From the NCBI GenBank assembly GCA_011316305.1, contig SAUG01000046.1, forward strand, positions 186,001-250,000: a stretch of 64,000 nt of DNA, given 5' to 3'. This stretch comes from Rusavskia elegans. Lineage: Eukaryota > Ascomycota > Lecanoromycetes > Teloschistales > Teloschistaceae. Position 1 is the first letter of the stretch; each line of letters begins with the position of its first letter. The notes under the pieces are model-generated. The model did no database searches, was not told the DNA's origin, and saw only the letters and a program-made list of their open reading frames with translations. Positions 19,734 through 29,745 of the stretch are shown piece by piece. A program made the position numbers and the translations under genes.

Positions 19734-20067
19734 TAAGACTAAGATGCGGCCATCTGATCTCAGAGCTGATCTCGAAGCTTGTTCCTCGATCAAATCAATG
19801 TGATCGACTTTATGCTTCTTTGGGAGATGTTTGCTGATCAAGATGACCATCGGTGACCATGGAACTTGGCAATGAATTCTTATCTCATGTATTGGAACTG
19901 GTCGATGAAGGGCATCAGCCATCTGGCTCCATTGTCCTACTTACAAGCACGAAGATGGTCTTCCAACGGTCAGAGTTGCCTCCTATTATTTCCTGTGCTT
20001 CCCTTTTGCTATTCTCACCACTCTGAATGTGACCGGCAACTAATTCTCAGGCTGCACCCGGTTGTCA
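19734..20067. other. Intergenic region downstream of a hypothetical gene
   Basis: About 330 bases between the MITE-like element and the stop of the minus-strand gene; probably its 3' UTR. No feature was recognised. Confidence 0.3.
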
Positions 20068-21506
20068 TCAGTCTTCCTGAGACGAACGTGGACCATCCGA
20101 TGCATTGCCGTGACGTCTCATGGCGCTTGACACGGCACCTACGAGTGCACTCATACTCGCTGTACGTCTAACGCGCACTGGACTTGATGGCCGCGTATTT
20201 GCATCTGCCTTGGTTGGACTAGGCGAACGGCTTGATCGGCGTACCAATTGAGCAAAACGACCGGGCGTCGCGGTGTTCATTTTCAGCGCAGGGATCGGAG
20301 ATATCGTACGTTTGACAAGTGCACCGAATGAGCTCTGTGGAGCAGGTATGTCGATAAGAGGTATTGCAGGAAGTGACAAACCACGGATCACCAGAGGTGA
20401 GACGTCGGATGCTGAATTTGGCGAGCAGAACTCTCCGGTTATGGACTCCGGAGATGAAGGATCAAGTGTATTCATTGATGACAGCCCAGGCGCATCCCTT
20501 TGGGCCTGTTCGGAGGTCTGTGAGTCGGTTTCGGTAACGGCTGGGCTGAGGAAAGGTTTTGTTAAGCCCAAAGCTTCAAGCTGAGCTAGCGAAGAAGTCA
20601 ATGTCAGAATTATATTGACTGTCCGGAGTCCAAAAAGGAGCATACCCCACGTGCGATAGTACCAGCGAAATGTAGACTGGTACGATTCGGATTCAGCATG
20701 TCTTCTGGAACTGGAAAAGTAGAGTGCCGCGACCTGGCTTTTGGGGGCAGACGGTTCAGAGGATTGCCTTACATATGGTATGTCAAGAGGATCGAGCAAA
20801 GAGTAAGTGTAATAGCGGTAGGGATGATCGTCAGGAAGTAGGCCTGCGTCGGCCATACTGTAGAGATTGTTAGCTTGGCCACAACGTGAATCACCTGTCA
20901 TCCGACAGCTGAGCATGTATGAATCATGGCTTACGTGATGCCGCCTTTGATGTTCTGTGATTGACCCTTGCTGCTCTTTGTTTGTGATGGAGGTATTTGG
21001 TTGCCTGATCGAGCAACGACAGGACTGAAATCCTCAAGCTTGGGTCTGATCCTCTTTCGACCGCGCGCCCTGTAAACCCTGATCTCCATGACCTGTGCAA
21101 GCGTGTTGCTCATGGACTGTTGAGTAGTAGCATCGTTTGCGAAGGTGAAGGCCCTGGCAGTGACGTCTGGCACCCCCATCCAACGATAGCCCGAATCGTA
21201 GAGTCCATACATTGTCCGCCCTTTGAATCCATCCCTTTCACCACAACCCCAGCTCACGATATTGGCACCATTGATGAAGAGCTTGAAGTAGTACAAAGCT
21301 TTGGGTGGGTGGGGTGGTGAGATACTGTAAGAGAACCAGAACTGAGACAAAGGATAGGTTGGGACGTAGCAAGTAACAAGGGAGTTATCGGCGAACGCTG
21401 GCGGGGAGAATGGGTCGTCCGGTGCTGCTGGAGGCGCGTACTCGGGAATGTTGAGAATGTCGAATTGTGAAACAAGATTGATGGTGATGTTACGATACAC
21501 TGGCAT
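20068..21506 (-). CDS. Conserved-looking fungal protein of unknown function (two exons)
   Basis: Exons 21506-20935 and 20857-20068 give 453 residues; the 77-nt intron has GTAAGC, CTAAC and CAG signals and joins IKGGI to TMADAGLLPDDHPYRYY. The N-terminal ~190 residues look globular: YRNITINLVSQFDILNIPEY, a QFWFSYSI strand, ALYYFKLFINGANIVSWGCG and MYGLYDSGYRW, resembling a beta-sandwich found in other fungal proteins. A basic stretch (RARGRKRIRPK) follows. The C-terminal 200 residues are Ser/Pro-rich and disordered, with SPVR and SPSP motifs that could be phosphorylated. There is one hydrophobic patch (MLLFGLRTVNIILTL) but no clear targeting. I cannot name the family. Confidence 0.75.
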
Positions 21507-21912
21507 CTCGCATGGATCGTGGAACCCTCGTCATAAATACTGAGATCGTTTTGCTGGTGTTGGCTGTCAAGCTATGTTTGTTGAACAAGGCCACCAAGCA
21601 AGTCGACCTATCGAGTCTTAGGGCAGCCCTTAGAGCAACAGCAGTAGCATCCGAAGAGTCCAATGTTGCTCGCAAAGAAACATACTGTTGACCGTCATTG
21701 ACTCGTTATTGACTCGTGCAATGAATATCCCTTGATTGACATCAATGATCACGGTAGTATTGAAAACAGCACTGCAGTTTATGGGTGTACCCTTTAAAAC
21801 GTTCGTTCACCTCTGTTATCGTGAGATCGAATACTCGGTTTGTTAGTATTCCTTTGCGATCGCCTGTCCTTGACTCCACCGTCGCGACAACTTTGCTCCT
21901 GATGTTCCATTG
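21507..21912. other. Intergenic region between two minus-strand genes
   Basis: About 400 bases: the 5' flank of the hypothetical gene and the 3' UTR of MED10. No feature was recognised. Confidence 0.3.
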
Positions 21913-22483
21913 TCAAGTACTCGTTCCATTCGTTTGGACGACAAACTCTTCCCTTTTGTTTTGCTCTGTATTGCTGCTTTGTAGAACATTGTCGACGTCC
22001 GTCTTCATGTCTGGCCAGGCCTTGACCATTTCCTCCGCCAACGCATCTCTGAATCCCGTGAGAGCCTCACTCCTGCCCTTGAGGTACTGATTACCCTTCT
22101 GCACTAGCTCGACAAATTCTCGTGTATATATGTCGGGATTGCGTCCGCTATCAACATAGTCTATGATTTCGGGAGGTATCTGGTCTGGAAGAGCGGAAGC
22201 GTCGTTAGAGAGGATCGCAAGAGATCCAGCGAGCTGCGTTCTAGAGATCGTGAGCAAAGACGAGTACACCTTCCACCGGATCGTTGGAGTATGAAGGCGT
22301 ACATCAATCGCACAAGTTCTTGTTGTGTTTGAGGACCCGCATAATTATGGGTAGCTACTTGTATCTGGAAAAGGTCCTGGATAACATCTTTGATCTGATC
22401 TTTTCCTGATATTTGAGCTTGTACGAACGTACTGGAATCAAGCAGACCTTACCGTCGACAGCATCGATGCTTTTCGGAGCCAT
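21913..22483 (-). CDS. MED10: Mediator complex subunit 10 (Nut2), three exons
   Basis: Exons 22483-22453, 22405-22303 and 22240-21913 give 153 residues, the usual fungal Med10 length. Introns are 47 and 62 nt with GTAAGG and GTACGC donors. The joined N-terminus reads MAPKSIDAVDGKDQIKDVIQ and continues FQIQVATHNYAGPQTQQELV, both Med10 signatures; the strongest block is QIPPEIIDYVDSGRNPDIYT with REFVELVQKGNQYLKG after it. Med10 belongs to the middle module of Mediator and links activators to RNA polymerase II in the nucleus. The second acceptor (CTCTAG) was chosen because it gives ELVRLITQLAGSLAILS, which aligns without a gap with relatives. The gene is divergent from the methyltransferase at 22926. 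Confidence 0.92.
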
Positions 22484-22925
22484 GAAATGTATCTACTCTC
22501 CAGATAAGAAGTTGCAATCCACGAAACACGCACCCCTCGGCATTGTCGCTTCTCGCGGCTGTGGCGTCACCAACCTGATCAAAGTCTCTTGGCATCTGAC
22601 CCCCATTGCCCCTTCAATCGAGTCGTTTGCCGTTCAACTCTCGTGCTGCGTTGAGCAAAGTTGATACTCTTATCATAACTCGGAGATGTCTTCCTCTTAC
22701 CAAGCCTCATGAGAGCATACACCTTATCTCCACGCCTGCTGGCCAGTCGGGATCGCAGACCCCATTCCGTCGCATCGCATCAGCTAATGCAAGCCAAATC
22801 CTTCCTGATGACAGCACCTGCATGAACAACTCCCTAGAGGGACTTTCACCAAGCATCCACCATGGCGAGATCCACGGACTCTTGTCGTCTATACGACCTC
22901 CCAAACACAGTTCTCACTAACGACA
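22484..22925. promoter_or_regulatory. Shared promoter region, MED10 / methyltransferase
   Basis: A 442-bp divergent spacer. The right half is C-rich and T-rich just before the methyltransferase start. No specific site was recognised. Confidence 0.4.
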
Positions 22926-24076
22926 ATGGCCGAATTAATCGCCGCCCAATCCGACGGCAGCAACGCTGATGAAGACTTTTTCAACGAGGCCTCTTATACA
23001 ACCTCTATCGCCTCGAGCATCACCGACTACAAATACGAGCATGGCCGTCGCTACCATGCTTATCAGGAAGGCCGATATCTCCTACCGAACGACGAGATAG
23101 AACAGAATCGAATGAACCTACAGTATCATGCTGTGAGACTGATATTTGGCGACAAATTATTCTTCGCGCCTGTGAAGAAGGATATGAAGAGAGTGCTGGA
23201 CGTGGGGACCGGAACAGGCATATGGGTTGAAGACATGGGTGGGTATTCCCTTGCCTGTCACCCAGAAGCAGACCGCTGAAGCTCCTACACAGCTGATGCG
23301 TACCCTGACGTTGAGGTACTATCCCCAGCCCTGAGTTTAGTGACATTAAAGGCGAAAGGTCCATCTAATAATTGCAGATCTACGGCATCGATCTATCCCC
23401 CATCCAGCCCCGCTGGTCCGCCCCAAACGTCAAATACCAAGTCGACGACGTCGAACAACCCTGGACCTTTCCCCCCTCCCACTTCGACTTCATCCACACG
23501 CGCATCATGCTCGGCAGCCTCCGTGACTGGCCCCACTTCTTCACCCAAAGCCTCAAGCACCTTCGTCCGGGCGGCTACGTCGAATGTCAGGAGATCGCGG
23601 TCGATGCGCGCACGGATGATAATTCCTTACTCGAGAACAGCGCTCTCACAACTTGGTGTAACAATCAGCAGGAAGCGATGAGGAAGATCGGGATGGAGAT
23701 GAAGATTACAGGGGATATGATCAAGGGGCAGATGCTTGGGGCAGGCTTCGTCGATGTAGAGGTCAAGGAGTTCAAGATTCCCATCGGCCAGTGGCCGAAG
23801 GACCCAAAGATGAGAGAAGCAGGGGCGTTCCAGTTAGTAGCGATGCTGGAGGGTATAGGGGGGTTGACGATGGCGTTGTGGACAAGATTACTGGGGTGGA
23901 AGAAGGATGACGTGGAGGATGAGTTGGTGAAGGTGAAAAAGGAGATGCAGAGTAAAAAGGTGCATTCTTACTGGCCGACGTACGTAACCCCAATACTTCA
24001 TCTTCAATATGCGAGGGATTCACGAAGCTGACGCTGCTGTAGGTTTGCGGTCTATGGACGAAAACCTGTAAAATAA
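22926..24076 (+). CDS. LaeA-like SAM-dependent methyltransferase (four exons)
   Basis: Exons 22926-23238, 23293-23315, 23378-23979 and 24043-24076 give 323 residues. Exon 2 is only 23 nt and supplies ADAYPDVE; exon 4 supplies the end FAVYGRKPVK. The SAM-binding motif I is VLDVGTGTGIW near residue 95, and the following acidic loop continues into IYGIDLSPIQPRW. FDFIHTRIMLGSLRDW and HLRPGGYVECQEI are the typical motifs of the fungal LaeA/UMTA-like Methyltransf_23 group. The N-terminal SYTTSIASSITDYKYEHGRRYHAY is also characteristic. LaeA itself regulates secondary metabolism, but this group is large and most members are uncharacterised; substrate and role are unknown here. There are no PKS or NRPS genes in the window. 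Confidence 0.88.
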
Positions 24077-24707
24077 GCCTGCGAGTCATAGTCCAGAAGT
24101 GATCAATAACCCCTTCGTATCATACAAAAACAGATAGTGTTGGGGATTTGGCAAGGTCGCATTGGGAACATATTTCCAACCATGTACTCAGGAAATAATA
24201 CGAAGGGTATCTATGAAGAAACGCTTTGGATCTTGCTCGATTTGTTCAAATAGGCCATTAATCACACATAATTGTGTTAAAATTATGTACGGAGTTATTA
24301 AGATGTCTGTACCCATAGGCTGGCACTGCGCAACATCCGATGGCGATGTCCGGCAGCCACAGAAGCTTGATCGAGCAACCAAGCCATCTGGCCCTAGATG
24401 CATCTATCACCTATCCCGTCACCGTTCTCTTTGTGCTATTGGTCTCCGCCTCAGACTCGTTTGTCTCAGGCTCCTCTTCTGCTCTCTCGTTTGGCGTGGA
24501 CTCCTTCGCTGTGGTTCGGTTCCTCGTAGCCTCACTTGCTGCTGTTTCATCGTTTTAGACGTTGTTAGCCTCGGTACCATTATCTACAGTCTCCGTCGCC
24601 GTTCTCTGGACACCGGCGGCCTGGCTTCAATTGGCCTGAAGTTTATTGCCTTAGGCACTGTCGGTCTTACGGCAGTTGCAGCTCTCCTCTCCTCCAACCC
24701 CATGTTC
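24077..24707. other. Intergenic region between convergent genes
   Basis: About 630 bases. On the minus strand at roughly 24420-24600 one frame is rich in Glu, Thr and Asn (for example ERAEEEPETNESEAETNSTK) but is interrupted by stops, so it may be a decayed coding tail or chance. A plus-strand frame across 24162-25103 is antisense to the F-box gene and is not supported. Confidence 0.35.
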
Positions 24708-26228
24708 TCAGATCTCTTTGTTGATACCTGTACAGCCTTGTCGATGCTTTACTGCGGAGTCATCCTCGTCAGAAGTGTAACCGGTAGGGGCTCCATCTTC
24801 GCTGTAATCGAGTTCTTCCGAACTCCAACGCACCGCCTCGGGAAGACTCTCGTCGTCATCATGGAAATTACTGACCTCATCCTCGTTGTAATCGTCGACA
24901 TTCCCCTCCTTACTGGAGGGAACCCCCATATTGACCAATTCCGCTTGCCCATTGAACAACGTAAAGTAGATAATTCCAGAATCATAGTGGTGATCCATCG
25001 CAGACTGTTGGTGTGGTTCGACGGTCAAATTGGGGTACAACGAACGGAGAGAGGACACCAGCTTGCGCCATTGATTCCTCTCGTCGAGATAGACCTCATA
25101 TAGGTTGACGAACCGAAGGGTGTCTTTGTGACGCTCGAGGAACGCAAGTAAATCCACCGTGCTTGATGCGACCCACTTCAGCTCCAATGCACGTAGCTGA
25201 GGCCACACAGCATCTTCACCACTGCTAGGAAATCGAACGACCGGCTCAAAAAGATCTGGAGCGTATCTATCGTCATCTGGACTGCAAATTGGACCGACAA
25301 GGCGGAGTAACTGAAGATGGTGAAATCGAGGTAGAACTTTAGCATGGTCGCAGCGTGTACAATAGGTGAAAGTGACATCAAGTTTGCGGACAGAGTCGAA
25401 AAAGGTAGTCGAACGGCCGTAGCTACCGTCGAACAAGGCCATGAATAGGGTGTCCGGTATGCCACCCCTCCCCCGACTGGATTTATTGTCTCCGAGTCGC
25501 AGATCGTCTATCTGTATCTTACAGTCGGCCCGAAATAGCTCTCTCAGTAAAACAGCTAAGCCTAGGTACATGCAACGCAGTGGCGTGTCCTTTCCTAAAT
25601 GTTGAAGCAAGGGATATTGCAAAGCCTCACTTTTGGCTTCTGGGACATGAAGATGGCCCAGGCGGAAGTCTGGTCCCAGGTCCTCCACTCGGTCCCATTG
25701 GAAACAAGGCACCCGACCAAAGTCAGCATAAATCACGCGACGAAGGTTGGAGAATCCCCTGACAGCATTCGCCAAAGCGGATGATAGCTCGGAGTCCAAT
25801 ATCTTGGTCTGCTCCCGGTACCCGTCAATATATTTCTCCCGCCCTTCAGGGGTAGTGGAGGCATCGGGTGGAGGTTTTGAATTGGTGGCGTAATTTTCGA
25901 ATAGCTTCACGGTTTCATGATCGAACGATGAGCTGTCGAAAACAAGTTCCGTGACGTGCTGGTTGAGCTTCGGATGATCGGACAGGGCTTTGAAAGCCTC
26001 GAAGACGCCTCGACGTGCAGCGCAAATGGCTGTGGTGAAGATGAGAGGAGCAGCAAAACCTTGCAGGCGGGAGCAGACGACACGGATATTCTTTAAGTCC
26101 CTATGAGTCAGATAATCTGCAATGTCGCGGAGAAGTTCATTGGGTAGCGCAGGCAAACTTATGCGAGTGTGACCTGACTTTGGTAGGTCCGAAACGCGAC
26201 GAACGTGATCGTACTTTGACCGGCGCAT
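24708..26228 (-). CDS. F-box protein, function unknown
   Basis: A single exon of 506 residues from ATG 26228. The F-box is at about residues 22-60: SLPALPNELLRDIADYLTHR followed by DLKNIRVVCSRLQGFAAPLI. The central region has irregular leucine-rich spacing (LRALELKWVASSTVDLLAFL) as in many fungal F-box proteins of the LRR-like type. The C-terminal ~70 residues are strongly acidic (DDYNEDEVSNFHDDDE, EELDYSEDGAPTGYTSDEDD). It probably recruits an unknown substrate to an SCF ubiquitin ligase through Skp1. Such F-box genes are numerous and fast-evolving in filamentous fungi, so no ortholog is proposed. A GTATCA donor near the stop could in principle extend the C-terminus, but no convincing acceptor follows. 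Confidence 0.82.
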   Translation of the reverse strand: MRRSKYDHVRRVSDLPKSGHTRISLPALPNELLRDIADYLTHRDLKNIRVVCSRLQGFAAPLIFTTAICAARRGVFEAFKALSDHPKLNQHVTELVFDSSSFDHETVKLFENYATNSKPPPDASTTPEGREKYIDGYREQTKILDSELSSALANAVRGFSNLRRVIYADFGRVPCFQWDRVEDLGPDFRLGHLHVPEAKSEALQYPLLQHLGKDTPLRCMYLGLAVLLRELFRADCKIQIDDLRLGDNKSSRGRGGIPDTLFMALFDGSYGRSTTFFDSVRKLDVTFTYCTRCDHAKVLPRFHHLQLLRLVGPICSPDDDRYAPDLFEPVVRFPSSGEDAVWPQLRALELKWVASSTVDLLAFLERHKDTLRFVNLYEVYLDERNQWRKLVSSLRSLYPNLTVEPHQQSAMDHHYDSGIIYFTLFNGQAELVNMGVPSSKEGNVDDYNEDEVSNFHDDDESLPEAVRWSSEELDYSEDGAPTGYTSDEDDSAVKHRQGCTGINKEI

Positions 26229-27033
26229 GGCTTACACAGTAAGCGTTCTAGGGCATCAGCATTGTTGCTGTTGTCGAATTGCTTCTCAATCACTGGCGGA
26301 CAGGTACTCTGGCTGTTAATGTTTTCCCATCCAGTGTCCGACTCTCGTAGTTGCAATGACTGAGACTAATCTGCTTGTAAGGAGCTGCACTGAGACCAAG
26401 TGTGTTCGGCTTCGTGGTACGTTGGTGGGTCGCCCAAAGGTACTGATAATTTGTTGGTTAGCATAACATCAGCAGCGTTGATGACTCGACGCGAAAGGAA
26501 TGGTCCGGGTCATTGCACATTGAGACCGATGACGTTCCAGAATAAATTCTCGGATGTGCATCACAATGATATAAAAATGAGATGTAGCTTGGCCATCACG
26601 AGCAATGAGGAAGGATCAGCACAACACCATCTACAAAATCAACATTGGTACAACCGACTCTGTATTGAAGGGAAATCGAAGGCTGGTCAAGTGACTCAGC
26701 TCAAGGCAGAAACAGGCGTGCAGAGGTTCAATTGATGTTGGGGACGGAAACCGGAAGGAGGAAGGATGGGAATCGTGAGTATGACACATTTGGCACTAGC
26801 GTGCCCCGCCCCGCTAAAAGGCTGACGCACAAAATAAAAACTCGAAAATGGCCTCGTCCTCCTCTTTTCTCTCTTCGTCGCCCACACCGTTTCTCAAGCA
26901 GAACATCTGAGCAGTAAGCACCTTCTACCACTACACCAAGCAATCCTTCGCTGACAGCAACTCCTAGCTTCCTCATTCTACAACCCCTGAACCCCAAAAC
27001 TTTCACACAAATCGATCGAAATAATCATCCACC
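26229..27033. promoter_or_regulatory. EF-1alpha promoter and 5' UTR with a probable UTR intron
   Basis: An 800-bp divergent spacer. A TATA-like AAAATAAAAAC is at about 26828-26838, followed by a strong pyrimidine tract (26852-26880), typical of highly expressed fungal genes. A probable 5' UTR intron runs 26914-26967 (GTAAGC donor, CTGAC branch, CCTAG acceptor). The start has a good context, ccaccATGG. Confidence 0.6.
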
Positions 27034-28912
27034 ATGGGGTAAGCTGTCCTTGGCGCTCATCAGGATATCTTCGACCTCTTTCTTGCTAACCTTCCTATGC
27101 CCATAGTAAGGACCTGGCTCATATCAATGTCGTCGTTATCGGCCATGTCGATTCCGGCAAATCCACCACCACCGGTACCGTTCTCCTCCTACCGTCGTCA
27201 TCTACAGCAGTCGCTCACACTGTCTAGGACATCTGATCTACAAATGCGGTGGTATCGACAAGCGTGTCATCGAGAAGTTCGACAAGGTATGCATCGCCAG
27301 CTTTTCCGACACTCCATTCCTCTGCCCTCAACTGCTTTGGCGAGGGGCTAAAACTACCCCGCTATGCCATCACAATTACACGAATCTTATCGACAAGCCG
27401 TACCCCTGCTATCGCGCTTATGCTTTTCAATGACTTGGCTGACCGTCCCTCTAGGAAGCTCAGGAAATGGGCAAGGGCTCCTTCAAGTACGCCTGGGTGC
27501 TTGACAAGCTAAAGGCTGAGCGGGAGCGTGGTATCACCATCGACATTGCGCTATGGAAATTCCAGACCAAAAAGTACTATGTCACCGTCATTGGTAAGTC
27601 GGCCAACCACCCTGCCCAAGATTCGTTATGCTGACTTCACTATCCAGACGCCCCGGGTCATCGCGATTTCATCAAGAATATGATCACTGGTACCTCCCAG
27701 GCTGATTGCGCCATCCTCATCATTGCTGCTGGTACTGGTGAGTTTGAAGCCGGTATCTCCAAAGATGGCCAGACCCGTGAACACGCTCTGCTTGCCTACA
27801 CCCTGGGTGTGAAGCAGCTCATTGTTGCCATCAACAAGATGGACACTACCAAGTGGTCCGAGGATCGCTACAAGGAGATCGTCAAAGAAACCTCCAACTT
27901 CATCAAGAAGGTCGGCTACAACCCCAAGCAGGTCCCATTCGTTCCCATCTCTGGCTTCAACGGTGATAATATGGTCGAGCCGTCTACCAACTGCCCCTGG
28001 TACAAGGGTTGGGAGAAGGAGACCAAAGCCAAGGTCACCGGTATTACTCTGTTTGACGCAATCGACGGTATCGATCCGCCCACCCGTCCCACCGACAAGG
28101 CCCTTCGTCTTCCTCTCCAGGATGTCTACAAGATCGGTGGTATTGGGACGGTTCCTGTTGGTCGTGTCGAGACTGGTGTCATCAAACCCGGCAGTAAGTA
28201 TTTCCTTGATTTCGAGAATTGACTAGGAGACTGACACCTGCGGTAGTGGTCGTTACCTTCGCCCCTGCTGGTGTGACCACTGAAGTCAAGTCCGTCGAGA
28301 TGCACCACGAACAGCTTGCTGAGGGACTCCCCGGTGACAACGTTGGCTTCAACGTCAAGAACGTCTCCATCAAGGAAATACGTCGTGGTAACGTCGCTGG
28401 TGACTCCAAGAACGACCCACCCAAAGGCGCCGAATCCTTCAACGCCCAAGTCATCGTTCTCAACCATCCCGGCCAAATCGGCGCTGGTTATGCACCAGTC
28501 CTCGATTGCCATACTGCTCACATTGCTTGCAAATTCTCCGAGCTCTTGGAGAAGATTGACCGTCGTACCGGCAAGTCCATCGAGAACAACCCCAAGTTTG
28601 TCAAGTCCGGAGATGTAAGTAGAATCCCGAGCTTTCTTTCTCCCTCTTCATTGCTAACTCTACGACAAGGCTTCCATCGTGAAGATGGTGCCATCCAAGC
28701 CAATGTGTGTGGAGGCTTTCACCGATTACCCACCTCTTGGACGTTTCGCGGTCCGTGACATGAGACAGACGGTTGCTGGTACGCTCCCTTTCGCTCCTGT
28801 TAAGTGAAGCAATGTTAATGTTTTCGTAGTCGGTGTCATCAAATCCGTTGTCAAGATTGAGAAGGCCGGTAAGGTCACCAAAGCCGCCCAGAAAGCCACT
28901 GGCAAGAAATAG
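27034..28912 (+). CDS. TEF1: Translation elongation factor 1-alpha (eight exons)
   Basis: Exons 27034-27038, 27107-27174, 27228-27286, 27455-27593, 27648-28193, 28247-28614, 28670-28778 and 28830-28912 give 458 residues, the normal length. It delivers aminoacyl-tRNA to the ribosome in a GTP-dependent manner. The G1 motif GHVDSGKS, G3 [12 protein letters not shown] and G4 NKMD are intact, and the C-terminus is the usual [10 protein letters not shown]. The first exon has only five coding bases (ATGGG). The N-terminus reads [12 protein letters not shown], where the family normally has MGKEKTHINVVV; the acceptor giving this is the only one that keeps the frame, so the difference seems real. Each junction was chosen on phase and on near-identity with ascomycete EF-1alpha. 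It is presumably strongly and constitutively expressed. Confidence 0.96.
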
Positions 28913-29745
28913 AGGGCTTCGGGAAAACTTCTTCTTCACGAGCTGTGTTTTGTGGGCAATGGTACACGATTGCCTGGTACTCCATCGACTCATGTTTTAC
29001 CAGACTTTTGGCATCCGTGGTTCATTCTGGCGCATGTCTTCTTTAGAACTTTCCCTCATACCCCTCTGTTTTGGCTTTCTTCGGTGTCGTTGATGGGTGC
29101 GTGCATGGCCGAAGCGTCTACGAGACTACGATGATGATACGATAGGTCGGGGCTCGTTGGCGCGAGATGGTAAATCTAGATCTCTGTCTTCTAACATAAT
29201 CAAACGGCTTTAGAGGCAGATTCTCTTGCGCATGTCACTATTCTCTCTGCAATGCTTCGTTATGACCCATAAAGCATGCGTGACTTCAATGAGTCCTCAA
29301 TTCATGGCTGTATGATTGAACCTCTCACATCATTGTATGTACCCCATTCCTATACGTCTTTACTTTGCATCCTCCAGAGACACTTTATGACATCGACCTC
29401 GCCGCCATCTGCTCCAAAGTTAGAAACCCTCCTTGTCATAAACCGCCACCTCTAGTATATCTCTGAAGTCATCAATAGGAACAATCAGCCAAAAACTCTG
29501 CCATGAAACTGTAAGGTAGGAGACGGATGGCCTTGAGTAGCCCTCGCCAGGGTGTACCAAAAAAAAGCATTGGACTATTTTTATCACAAACCATCCCATG
29601 TCAAGTCGTCACCTTTGAAATCAAAAACTTCGCAGAATGGCGACATGTGCATAATGTACTTGAAGTATGTATCTACCTACTATACAATTTGGACGCCGGT
29701 CGAGAAGGAGAAAGGATCGTGCGGGTTAAGTACAATCGTTCCGGA
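28913..29745. other. Intergenic region between convergent genes
   Basis: About 830 bases holding the EF-1alpha 3' UTR and the 3' end of the convergent gene. No RNA gene, repeat or supported coding frame was seen. Confidence 0.4.

Noticed and set aside
10762..24076. A secondary-metabolite cluster (GST, FAD oxidoreductase and LaeA-like methyltransferase in one 13-kb stretch)
   Set aside because: No PKS, NRPS, terpene or RiPP backbone gene, transporter or pathway regulator is present, and housekeeping genes (SF3b10, TAD1, MED10) lie between them.
24162..25103. A 313-residue plus-strand open frame
   Set aside because: Its second half is antisense to the well-supported F-box gene, the first half has odd composition (Leu/Cys/Arg-rich), and no domain or intron signal supports it.
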